From: an uncultured Clostridium sp.
Lineage (GTDB): Bacteria > Bacillota > Clostridia > TANB77 > CAG-465
Direction of reading: 5' to 3'
Length of the DNA: 7,378 nt
NCBI GenBank assembly: GCA_905204915.1
Contig: CAJLBR010000049.1
Coordinates: forward strand, 1 to 7,378
Below are positions 1 through 6,704 of this stretch, piece by piece. The number at the start of each line of letters is the position of its first letter. Position 1 is the stretch's first letter. The notes below the pieces were generated by a model, which was not told the origin of the DNA, made no database searches, and saw nothing but the letters and a program-made list of their open reading frames with translations. The translations under genes and the position numbers were made by a program.

Positions 1-1628
1 TCTTCTAAAAGAGTCATAGTGTACTGAGTTGAAATCATTCCAGAGTTTTCGTATTGTGGTACATAATCTCCTACCGGATTTTTAGTAATTACAACACCTG
101 CTGCATGGGTTGATGCATGTCTTGCAAGCCCTTCTATTTTTTTACTAAGATCTATTACTTCTCTTATTTCCTCATCGATCTCATACATTTGTCTTAATTC
201 TTTATTTTCTTCCAAAGCCTTATCTATTGTCATATTAATTGTATGAGGAACCATTTTAGATACTGTATCGATTTTTTGATATGATATGTCTAGAGCTCTT
301 CCTACATCTCTTATAGCAGCTCTTGCTGCCATTGTTCCAAAAGTTATAATCTGAGCTACATGATCTTTACCATATTTACGTGTTACATAATCTATTACTT
401 CGCCCCTTCTTTCGTAACAAAAATCTACGTCAAAGTCGGGCATGCTAACTCTTTCGGGATTTAAAAATCTTTCAAATATTAGATTAAATTTTAATGGATC
501 AATGTCTGTTATTCCAATTGCATACGCAGCTATTGAACCAGCACCACTTCCTCTGCCAGGGCCTACTCCAATCCCAACACTTTTAGCATAATTTATAAAA
601 TCTTGTACTATTAAAAAATAATCTATATATCCCATTTTATCTATAACACTAATTTCATAATCTAATCTTTCTTTTGCTTTTTCTATTCTTTCTTTATCAT
701 ATCTTTTTTTCAAGCCTTCATAGCACATTCTTTTAAAATACTCTAAGTGTGTTATATTCTCATCAATTTTAAATTCCGGTAATATTGTAGTTCCAAAATT
801 TATTGTTAAGTTACACATATCAGCTATCTTTTGAGTATTTTCAATTGCCTCCGGAATATATTTAAAAGCCTCCTTCATTTCTTCTTTTGTTTTTACGTAG
901 AATTCATTTGTTTTAAATGACATTCTATCATCATCTTTCATAGTTTTTCTGGTTTGAATACAAAGCATAACCTCATGCATATAATAATCATCAGAATTTA
1001 AGTAATGACAGTCATTTGTAGCAACTACCCCTATTCCAAATTCTTTAGAAATAGTAATTAAATTCTGATTTACTAATATTTGCTCTCTCAACTTATTATC
1101 TTGTAATTCTAAAAAGTATCTATCCTTACCAAAAATTTTTACAAAGCTACTAACCGTTTCTTTAGCTCCTGCAATATCATTTGCAACTATTTGCCTTGCA
1201 ACCTTTGATGCAAGACACGCAGAAAGACATATTAATCCCTCATTATATTTTTCTAATACTTCCATGTCTATTCTAGGTTTGTAATAAAATCCTTCAGTGT
1301 ATCCTATAGAGCATAGTTTCATTAAATTATGATATCCAATATCGTTCATCGCAAGTAAAATTAAATGATTGGGTTCTGTATCTATTTTTCCCTGTTTTTC
1401 AAATCTGCTACGCGGTGCAACATAAACTTCACATCCAATTATTGGCTTTATGTTATTACTTATACACTCTTTATAAAATTCGATGGCTCCGAACATGTTG
1501 CCATGGTCTGTTATTGCTACAGAAGTCATTTGATTATCTTTTACTTTTTTTACTAAATCTTTTATTCTTATAGCTCCATCTAATAAGCTATATTCTGTAT
1601 GTACATGTAAATGTGTAAAATTCATCAT
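1..1628 (-). CDS. dnaE: DNA polymerase III alpha subunit, DnaE type, N-terminal 542 residues (3' end outside window)
   Basis: Catalytic subunit of the replicative DNA polymerase (C-family), acting at the replication fork. The translation begins MMNFTHLHVHTEYSLLDG, the N-terminal PHP domain with its HxH metal-site motif (H8, H10), followed by ITDHGN. Without any OB-fold or exonuclease domain before the PHP, it is DnaE and not PolC. The polymerase domain shows GPGRGSGAGS at residues 356-365, the catalytic PDFDVDF with D398 and D400 (equivalent to E. coli D401 and D403), and RHASTHAAG at 503-511. The frame runs to base 3 with no stop. The window ends at QYTMTLLE, a few residues before the expected K-x-D-F-L-G motif with the third catalytic Asp; about half the protein lies outside. 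Two ATG codons are adjacent (1628 and 1625). The Shine-Dalgarno AGAAGGG (1641-1635) lies 6 nt from the first and 9 nt from the second, so either could be used. No frameshift is seen. Confidence 0.97.
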   Translation of the reverse strand, partial: MMNFTHLHVHTEYSLLDGAIRIKDLVKKVKDNQMTSVAITDHGNMFGAIEFYKECISNNIKPIIGCEVYVAPRSRFEKQGKIDTEPNHLILLAMNDIGYHNLMKLCSIGYTEGFYYKPRIDMEVLEKYNEGLICLSACLASKVARQIVANDIAGAKETVSSFVKIFGKDRYFLELQDNKLREQILVNQNLITISKEFGIGVVATNDCHYLNSDDYYMHEVMLCIQTRKTMKDDDRMSFKTNEFYVKTKEEMKEAFKYIPEAIENTQKIADMCNLTINFGTTILPEFKIDENITHLEYFKRMCYEGLKKRYDKERIEKAKERLDYEISVIDKMGYIDYFLIVQDFINYAKSVGIGVGPGRGSGAGSIAAYAIGITDIDPLKFNLIFERFLNPERVSMPDFDVDFCYERRGEVIDYVTRKYGKDHVAQIITFGTMAARAAIRDVGRALDISYQKIDTVSKMVPHTINMTIDKALEENKELRQMYEIDEEIREVIDLSKKIEGLARHASTHAAGVVITKNPVGDYVPQYENSGMISTQYTMTLLE

Positions 1629-1651
1629 GTTTATCCCTTCTTATTTTTTTC

Positions 1652-1680
1652 ATTATATCAAAGTATTTGTTAAAAGTACA
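1652..1680 (-). promoter_or_regulatory. Probable SigA promoter of dnaE (extended -10)
   Basis: On the minus strand a perfect TATAAT (1657-1652) is preceded by TGA (1660-1658), giving an extended -10 element. The -35 hexamer at 17-bp spacing is weak (TGTACT, 1680-1675, 3 of 6), as is common when an extended -10 is present. Transcription would start near 1645, leaving a leader of about 17 nt that just holds the AGAAGGG ribosome binding site. It lies between the upstream terminator and dnaE, so dnaE appears to be its own transcription unit. Confidence 0.65.
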
Positions 1681-1681
1681 G

Positions 1682-1720
1682 AAAAAAGAAAAAAGTTCAA
1701 AGATTAACTCTGAACTTTTT
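1682..1720 (-). terminator. Rho-independent terminator after the Cys-rich/LRV gene pair
   Basis: A perfect 10-bp inverted repeat (AAAAAGTTCA at 1690-1699 with TGAACTTTTT at 1711-1720) encloses an 11-nt loop. Read on the minus strand, the stem runs into a T-rich tract (TTTTTCTTTTTTC). It starts 15 bp after the stop of the LRV gene and precedes the dnaE promoter. Confidence 0.8.
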
Positions 1721-1735
1721 AAGCTGTCTTATTAT

Positions 1736-2230
1736 TCAACAATTTTTTAAATGGATTGTTGCAGCATCTCGCACTTTTTTATCATTATCACGTTCTAAAG
1801 ATTTTAATACATATACCGGTGTTTTTTTATTTCTAGCAATAGCAATTCTTACGATTGGTGATGGATCACTCGACATTTTCTCAAGTAATTTTATAGTACA
1901 ATTTTTATTTTCAGCCACCCTTGCTCTAACAAACACACAACTATCTTTTGACAATACACCTATTATATCCTGTGAAATATTTGGATTTTGGGCAACTTCA
2001 TTTCTTATATCACTTTCATTATCTCTAGCAAGAATTTTTAGTGTATTTTCACAAGATTTTGGATTACCAGCCAGTTTTAACCGGATATAGAACTGATTTG
2101 AATTTTGGGCTATTTCATATAATGTTTTTGATGACATTTTTGAACTACCGGCAAATACAGAGCTTAAAATTGGTAATCTTACGATTAAATAATTTAAAAC
2201 ATTTTCTTTGCCTATTTTTATATTTTGCAT
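1736..2230 (-). CDS. Small LRV/HEAT-like helical-repeat protein, 164 aa, function unknown
   Basis: The protein is almost entirely tandem repeats. Residues from about 60 to the C-terminus show a strict 26-residue period with pattern L..La.D....vR..vA.N. The R of each xxR motif (YIR, DIR, FVR, IVR, KVR) is exactly 26 residues from the next, and each unit also has the Leu pair, the Asp six residues before the Arg, and A-x-N after it. An earlier, one-residue-shorter unit covers about residues 28-52. This fits the leucine-rich-repeat-variant / HEAT-like alpha-solenoid class, usually protein-interaction scaffolds. No catalytic motif, signal peptide or membrane segment is visible, so it is probably cytoplasmic. 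The start is supported by AAAGGAGG (2242-2235) only 4 nt before ATG, a strong site with short spacing. It lies 15 bp after the Cys-rich gene, so the two are almost certainly co-transcribed. Family assignment is from repeat pattern alone; the specific role is unknown. Confidence 0.85.
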   Translation of the reverse strand: MQNIKIGKENVLNYLIVRLPILSSVFAGSSKMSSKTLYEIAQNSNQFYIRLKLAGNPKSCENTLKILARDNESDIRNEVAQNPNISQDIIGVLSKDSCVFVRARVAENKNCTIKLLEKMSSDPSPIVRIAIARNKKTPVYVLKSLERDNDKKVRDAATIHLKNC

Positions 2231-2245
2231 ACATCCTCCTTTAAG

Positions 2246-2719
2246 TTAAATATTTCTCGCCTCTAGCATTTCAAATAATCTTTTCTTAAATGTCTTTGTG
2301 CTTTTTAGTCTTTTTTCATTAAACTCACTAATAGCAAGCTTTATTGTTTCATGTCTTATATCACCGAAATTATATTTTTCACTTTTTAAAAAATTTTCAT
2401 TTTCACTGAGAAGCTCTACGATTATTTTCATGATAAAATAAACAATATAAAGTTTGGGCTCAACATCCATCTTGTAAAACTCGTTTAAAACTTCATCATA
2501 CTCTAACCTTAATATTCCCTTTGAACACTTTAAACCACTTATGTTTATGACATATCTTGAATCTACCTCATCTTCAGTTAAGTAAGACGATGTCATGCAG
2601 TTTAAGCACGTGTATTCATAAATCCGTTTTTCCTGAACCTTCTTTCTATAATCTTTTAAGATTATATTATAGCATCCGGTATCTAATCTTTGTATTTCGT
2701 GACATCTACAACTTTTCAT
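2246..2719 (-). CDS. Cys-rich zinc-ribbon-like protein of unknown function, 157 aa
   Basis: I do not recognise this family. Numbered from ATG at 2719, the N-terminal third contains C4-x-C6-H7, C16, C38-x-x-C41 and C65. This could form a metal site (zinc ribbon, or less likely an Fe-S cluster). All six cysteines lie in the first 65 residues. The rest is probably helical, with a hydrophobic stretch around LYIVYFIMKIIVELL that looks like a buried helix more than a membrane anchor, then a Lys-rich C-terminus. An in-frame GTG at 2728 would add three residues, but it lies inside the Shine-Dalgarno GAGGTGA (2731-2725), which sits 5 nt before the ATG at 2719, so the ATG is chosen. The stop is 15 bp from the LRV gene, implying an operon and perhaps a functional pair. 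Confidence 0.8.
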   Translation of the reverse strand: MKSCRCHEIQRLDTGCYNIILKDYRKKVQEKRIYEYTCLNCMTSSYLTEDEVDSRYVINISGLKCSKGILRLEYDEVLNEFYKMDVEPKLYIVYFIMKIIVELLSENENFLKSEKYNFGDIRHETIKLAISEFNEKRLKSTKTFKKRLFEMLEARNI

Positions 2720-2724
2720 TAAAC

Positions 2725-2731
2725 TCACCTC
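2725..2731 (-). promoter_or_regulatory. Ribosome binding site that fixes the start of the Cys-rich gene
   Basis: GAGGTGA on the minus strand matches the 16S anti-Shine-Dalgarno over 7 nt and lies 5 nt from the ATG at 2719. It overlaps the in-frame GTG at 2728, which makes that upstream start unlikely. Confidence 0.75.
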
Positions 2732-2765
2732 AAAATTATTTTTCGTGTTTTTAGTGTTTCCTGCT

Positions 2766-2794
2766 ATTTTACCATATATATGCTAAAAAGTCCA
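2766..2794 (-). promoter_or_regulatory. Probable SigA promoter of the Cys-rich/LRV operon
   Basis: On the minus strand TGGACT (2794-2789, 4 of 6 to TTGACA) is followed after exactly 17 bp by TAAAAT (2771-2766, 5 of 6 to TATAAT). TGG immediately upstream of the -10 gives an extended -10. Transcription would start near 2759, about 40 nt before the ATG at 2719. No terminator hairpin was found between agcS and this promoter, so read-through from agcS is also possible. Confidence 0.55.
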
Positions 2795-2828
2795 GTAAAA
2801 TGCCAATTCTATATATTGTTTTTTATTT

Positions 2829-4130
2829 TTAATTGATTTCTTTTCTTAATTTTATTAACATATACACATTTGGCAGTATCATTAAACCATTTGCTATTGA
2901 AGATACAGTCCATACCGTATCAAGTGCACATATAGCACCAATGTAAATTGAAACCGCGTATAAGATTTTATATATCAACATATAAAAATTTCTTGATTTA
3001 AATAAAAACCTTACACCAGCACTTCCGTAGTATCCCCAGCATGGTATTGTAGCAACACCAAATATTACTAATGAAATTGTTAATAGCATTTCCCCAAATG
3101 GAAACTTTGAAAATGCTAAAGTTACTATTTCCATTGGATTATTTGTAACCAAATAACTAGAACTTGCTACTAAAATTATTCCTGTCAAAGTACATAAAAT
3201 AACTGTATCTATAAAAACAGCTGTAGAAGAAATTAGAGATTGTTTCTTTAAATTTTGTTCTCTTACAGTTGCATCAAATATTGGTGAGCTTCCCATTCCA
3301 GCTTCATTTGAAAAAAGTCCCTTTGAAAATCCAGCACTCATGGCTAAAATAGCTGTACTAGAAAATATTCCACTTGCAGCGGATTTAAAATTTAATGCCT
3401 CTTTTACTATTCTTATAATACTTGGAGTTAAAAATGCTCTATATTCTACTATAAGCCCCAAACACATAATAAAATATATTATTGTTGCTACTGGCACTAA
3501 AATACTGCTAATATTAGATATTCTCTTCTCATTTCCAAATATAACATATGTACATATTATACTAACTATTATTGCAATTAATTTCTTATCTACGTTAAAG
3601 CTAGAAATTATTGCATTTACCGCTGAATTAGATTGTATCATGGCTCCAATTCCAAAGGATGCAACAATTAAAAACAAACTAAATAAAATTGCAAGTATTC
3701 TTTTATCCAGTCTGTCATTTAAAACATACATTGCCCCTCCATAATATCCCTTTTTATTTTTCTTTCTATATTTTAATACTATATAAGTCTCTGCATATTT
3801 AGTTGCAATAGCTATAACTCCTGATATAAATATCCAAAATATACTTCCTATACCACCAATAGCAATTGCTGTTGCAACTCCTACTATATTTCCAGTTCCA
3901 AGTGTTGCAGCCAAAACCGACATTAATGCTTTATACGAACTAATTCCCTCTTTGCCATTAGAATCCTTTGATTCAGAACTAAACATTAATTTTAATCCTT
4001 TTAATGTATTTTTCTGTGGAAATTTTAACTTTACAGTAAAATACAAATGTACGAAAACTAATAATGCAACAAGTGGTATTGACCAAATTATATTTTCTAT
4101 GTATTTCAAGATAAGACCTAAATTCACCAT
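2829..4130 (-). CDS. Sodium/alanine-glycine symporter, AgcS family
   Basis: An integral membrane carrier that imports alanine and/or glycine with Na+ (alanine/glycine:cation symporter family, TC 2.A.25). At 433 aa it is slightly shorter than many members but complete. Family signatures are intact: ATLGTGNIVGVA at residues 75-86 followed by a Gly-rich helix, and the diagnostic GFSKGLFSNEAGMGSSPI at 267-284 with N275 and E276. About ten or eleven hydrophobic helices span the length, starting with WSIPLVALLVFVHLYF near residue 16. The start at 4130 is supported by GGTGAT (4144-4139) 8 nt before the ATG, a moderate site. It follows the spoIIE terminator by only 45 bp. Downstream there are 109 bp to the Cys-rich gene and no obvious hairpin, so its transcript may continue to the terminator at 1682-1720. 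Alanine versus glycine preference cannot be decided from sequence. Alanine and glycine are spore germinants in some species, but nothing here links this gene to sporulation beyond position. Confidence 0.93.
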   Translation of the reverse strand: MVNLGLILKYIENIIWSIPLVALLVFVHLYFTVKLKFPQKNTLKGLKLMFSSESKDSNGKEGISSYKALMSVLAATLGTGNIVGVATAIAIGGIGSIFWIFISGVIAIATKYAETYIVLKYRKKNKKGYYGGAMYVLNDRLDKRILAILFSLFLIVASFGIGAMIQSNSAVNAIISSFNVDKKLIAIIVSIICTYVIFGNEKRISNISSILVPVATIIYFIMCLGLIVEYRAFLTPSIIRIVKEALNFKSAASGIFSSTAILAMSAGFSKGLFSNEAGMGSSPIFDATVREQNLKKQSLISSTAVFIDTVILCTLTGIILVASSSYLVTNNPMEIVTLAFSKFPFGEMLLTISLVIFGVATIPCWGYYGSAGVRFLFKSRNFYMLIYKILYAVSIYIGAICALDTVWTVSSIANGLMILPNVYMLIKLRKEIN

Positions 4131-4151
4131 TTATTTATATCACCATAGTTT

Positions 4152-4185
4152 AGTATATGTACTTAAGTGTATAAAAAATACTCAA
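4152..4185 (-). promoter_or_regulatory. Weak candidate promoter for agcS
   Basis: Between the spoIIE terminator and agcS the only good -10-like element on the minus strand is TATACT (4157-4152). No -35 lies at 16-18 bp; the nearest TTGAGT (4185-4180) is 22 bp away and falls within the terminator stem. The implied start near 4145 would place the GGTGAT ribosome binding site at the very 5' end of the mRNA. This is a tentative call; read-through from spoIIE is the alternative. Confidence 0.25.
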
Positions 4186-4203
4186 GTGGTAACTTGAGTA
4201 TTT
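4174..4203 (-). terminator. Strong rho-independent terminator after spoIIE
   Basis: A perfect 12-bp inverted repeat (AAATACTCAAGT at 4176-4187, ACTTGAGTATTT at 4192-4203) has a 4-nt loop. Read on the minus strand the stem merges into six T residues and an AT-rich tail. It lies 11 bp after the spoIIE stop codon, making spoIIE effectively monocistronic. Confidence 0.88.
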
Positions 4204-4214
4204 AAATATTTTCT

Positions 4215-6566
4215 TTATATATTTGTCTTTTTTACTTTAGTAACTAAAACAGTGATATCATCTTTGAAATTTCCTTCAAAGGTTCTATTTAAAAATCTAC
4301 TTATATCTTCTGATATTACTCTTGCAGACTTTGTAACATCTACAGTTTTCAAATAATTAATAAAGTAATTATCATTAATATTTTGTGTATCATCTACAAC
4401 GCCATCACTTATTTGTATTACTAAATCATTATTTTTTAATTTTTTTGCTACTGGCACATATTCTGTTTTTTCTATTAGTCCTATTGGAATATTCATATTA
4501 TTAATAGTGATTACTTTTGAATCTTCTACTACATATGTTGGAGCAGATCCTAATTTTATAAAACTTGCATTTGCAGTTTTTAAGTCCATTATAAAAGTAT
4601 CAAGTGTAGAATAAGATGAATCCTCACCTTTTAACTTTATAACACTATTTATTATTTCAATAGCTTTATCTTCTTCAAATCCGCCTTCTAATAGTTTTTC
4701 TAACATTGCAATAACAGAAGTAGAAGCACTAGATGCCCCTTTACCAGATCCAGCTCCATCACTTAAAATACTTATATATTTTAGATCACTAAGTTCATAA
4801 GTTGAATATGAATCTCCTGAAACATCTTCTCCAGTTTTAATAAGACTACATATTCCAGTTTGAGTTTCATATGCTGGAGTAGATACAAGCTTTATTTTGG
4901 ATTTTTCAGTTTTACTACTATTAAGTATAAGCTTTATAGTCATATCCTGTTCTAATATATCTGTAGCTATATTTACTATTTGCTTTTTTTGTTTATCTAT
5001 ATCTGTTAAGATATCAGTAACAAAAGTGTACTCTATTGTATTATCAGTTTTTACAAAGTTTTCTTCGTAAACAACATATCCATAAAATTTAAGCTCTTCT
5101 GCTAGCTTTTTTTGTTCTTTTGTTTTTACTATCTCAACATTTTTTATATTCTTTGCAACATTTGATAGTATCTTTGAAACTTCTTTATATTGTTTAGATA
5201 TTTTATCGCTATTTTCTTTTTCTTTTCTTTTTAGTATTCTCATAAGTTTCATACTATTATAGATTTCATATATTCCATCTATTATTTTTTCAGATTCATT
5301 ACATTCAAAAGTAAGCATTGAACTGTCTATTTTTTCATTATTTTCAAGCTTAGTTGCAATATAATCAACAATAATATTTAATTTTTCATCTGCTATACAT
5401 TCTCTTTTATTTTTACAATCTATACAAGTGTTGTAAGTATACTCTGTTATATATCTTTTAATAACTGCTCTTGTTTCACTATTTTCTTCTTCAGTACATT
5501 CAACTACACTATCAGCTAGATTATCAAAAACCTCTGATACTGCTCCAACCTTTTTTCTTATTGAGCTTGCAGTATCTAAAACATTCTCATATGTTTTATC
5601 TAAAGTTTTATTTTTATTAAACAGGCTACTTAATTTTACTTCCAACTTTTTAGGAATTATTAATAATGGAACTGCTGCAACTAAAAATTCACTTAATCTA
5701 ATTGATAAATATGAAAATTCATTAGCATAATATATTAAATAAATATTTCCTGCTAAAAATCCTATTACAACTGCAACCTTTCCAAATTTACTAAGTACAC
5801 CTGAAATTATACCACTTAGTGCTAAAGATACAATATATGTCATATTAACTTGCATAACAAGTGTTAGCATAAGTCCTATAATTAGTCCTGCTGCCCCACC
5901 ATATATTGGTCCTTTTTTCCAAGAAAATATTAGTATCATTGTTAAAATCAATACATTAAATACAGAAAATCCTAAAACTTGTACATCTTTAAATATTGTA
6001 AGTGCTATTGCAACAACAGCAATCATTGCTACACTTTCTTCTTTTGTATATACATACCCTTTATTAAAGTTTATAAGAACATAAATTCCAGATACAAATA
6101 CAAAATATAATACTGAAAATATCGCTATATTAGATAATATTCCAAGTATATTAGTAAAAAGTGTTGAATTTATAAAATTAAAAATAACTTCTATTATAGA
6201 TATTGCTATTAAAAATTTAAAAAATACAGAAAATCTTTTACTTACTCCTTGAATATTGACCAGCGCTGTTAAAAGTGAAAATAGCACAAAAAATGCTAAA
6301 AGTTTTACCACTACCGCTGTAGTAAGGCTTGTACTAGCAAGTCCTAAAATAGAAAATACCAACACTAATAGCAAAGGTACATTAAATACACTTGCAACAC
6401 CAAACAACACATAGCTAAATGGAGTTACATCTAAAGCAAAACTTACATTTGCAAGTGCAAAAGAAAGAACAGCAAATAAAATATTCTTTAAATTAAATAT
6501 TTTTCCAAAAAATTCTATTACATTTCCGAATCTAGTATCATTTTCTAAATATCTATTATAAATCAT
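4215..6566 (-). CDS. spoIIE: Stage II sporulation protein E, membrane PPM-type serine phosphatase
   Basis: SpoIIE dephosphorylates the anti-anti-sigma factor SpoIIAA at the polar septum, which frees SigF in the forespore; it also interacts with the FtsZ division machinery. The 783-aa protein has the family layout. A short cytoplasmic N-terminus is followed by about ten membrane helices over roughly residues 28-310. A cytoplasmic linker contains the C381-x-x-C384-x5-C390 cluster and predicted coiled regions. The C-terminal PPM/PP2C phosphatase domain runs from about 560. The four metal-binding aspartates are present: D585 (VSGDSYS), D603 (SDGAGSGKG), D721 (SDGVVD) and D770 (KDDITV). Their spacing (18, 136 and 185 residues from the first) matches what I recall for B. 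subtilis D610, D628, D746 and D795. STLDTFIMDL and LGSAPTYV are further domain motifs. The start at 6566 has GAGGTG (6577-6572) 5 nt upstream. It stands alone between two hairpins, so it has its own promoter and terminator. No disruption is seen. Confidence 0.97.
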   Translation of the reverse strand: MIYNRYLENDTRFGNVIEFFGKIFNLKNILFAVLSFALANVSFALDVTPFSYVLFGVASVFNVPLLLVLVFSILGLASTSLTTAVVVKLLAFFVLFSLLTALVNIQGVSKRFSVFFKFLIAISIIEVIFNFINSTLFTNILGILSNIAIFSVLYFVFVSGIYVLINFNKGYVYTKEESVAMIAVVAIALTIFKDVQVLGFSVFNVLILTMILIFSWKKGPIYGGAAGLIIGLMLTLVMQVNMTYIVSLALSGIISGVLSKFGKVAVVIGFLAGNIYLIYYANEFSYLSIRLSEFLVAAVPLLIIPKKLEVKLSSLFNKNKTLDKTYENVLDTASSIRKKVGAVSEVFDNLADSVVECTEEENSETRAVIKRYITEYTYNTCIDCKNKRECIADEKLNIIVDYIATKLENNEKIDSSMLTFECNESEKIIDGIYEIYNSMKLMRILKRKEKENSDKISKQYKEVSKILSNVAKNIKNVEIVKTKEQKKLAEELKFYGYVVYEENFVKTDNTIEYTFVTDILTDIDKQKKQIVNIATDILEQDMTIKLILNSSKTEKSKIKLVSTPAYETQTGICSLIKTGEDVSGDSYSTYELSDLKYISILSDGAGSGKGASSASTSVIAMLEKLLEGGFEEDKAIEIINSVIKLKGEDSSYSTLDTFIMDLKTANASFIKLGSAPTYVVEDSKVITINNMNIPIGLIEKTEYVPVAKKLKNNDLVIQISDGVVDDTQNINDNYFINYLKTVDVTKSARVISEDISRFLNRTFEGNFKDDITVLVTKVKKTNI

Positions 6567-6585
6567 CTTTACACCTCTTATGTCT

Positions 6586-6630
6586 ATATTACATATTTTA
6601 CTATATAAATCTCAATTATTTTGTCACATT
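6586..6630 (-). promoter_or_regulatory. Promoter region of spoIIE with a possible Spo0A box
   Basis: Overlapping SigA-like elements are seen on the minus strand. GTGACA (6627-6622, 5 of 6) is followed by TATAGT (6605-6600, 5 of 6) at 16 bp, or by TAAAAT (6600-6595, 5 of 6) at 21 bp. A third pair is TTGAGA (6615-6610) with TAATAT (6591-6586) at 18 bp. The plus-strand TGTCACA (6622-6628) matches the Spo0A box TGTCGAA at 5 of 7 and coincides with the GTGACA element. In B. subtilis, spoIIE is a SigA promoter with unusually long spacing activated by Spo0A bound near the -35. The analogy is inference; the box match is weak. Which hexamers are used cannot be decided from sequence. Confidence 0.45.
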
Positions 6631-6655
6631 TTAAAATCAATGATTTTTTTAACGA

Positions 6656-6694
6656 AATACACCAAAATAGTCACTAATGCCATTTTGGTGTATT
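6656..6694 (-). terminator. Perfect 13-bp hairpin after the charged-tail gene, probable terminator
   Basis: AATACACCAAAAT (6656-6668) and ATTTTGGTGTATT (6682-6694) form a perfect inverted repeat with a 13-nt loop, starting 10 bp after the stop of the charged-tail gene. Read on the minus strand the trailing T-tract is poor (ATTTCGTT). Read on the plus strand a T-run (ATTATTTTTTATT) follows a few bases on. Position favours a terminator separating this gene from spoIIE. Confidence 0.6.
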
Positions 6695-6704
6695 GGATTA
6701 TTTT

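Noticed and set aside
1365..1556. Plus-strand frame of 63 codons within dnaE
   Set aside because: It lies within the clear PHP-domain coding sequence on the other strand and has no homology or start signal I can recognise.
1682..1720. Inverted repeat as an operator for dnaE
   Set aside because: Its perfect stem with a minus-strand T-tract just after a stop codon is better explained as a terminator.
2041..2244. Plus-strand frame of 67 codons over the LRV gene
   Set aside because: It is antisense to a gene with strict repeat structure and a strong ribosome binding site; composition is typical of random AT-rich sequence.
2719..2728. GTG start at 2728 for the Cys-rich gene
   Set aside because: The GTG is part of the GAGGTGA ribosome binding site that is correctly placed for the ATG at 2719.
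3340..3744. Plus-strand frame of 134 codons within agcS
   Set aside because: It lies fully antisense to the well-supported symporter; its hydrophobic content mirrors the membrane helices and no start signal is seen.
4131..4175. Glycine riboswitch or T-box leader before the amino-acid symporter gene
   Set aside because: Only 45 bp separate the spoIIE terminator from agcS, too short for either element, and no conserved core is seen.
3952..4197. Plus-strand frame of 81 codons running across the start of agcS and into the spoIIE terminator
   Set aside because: It overlaps the conserved N-terminal coding of agcS and ends within a terminator stem; no ribosome binding site.
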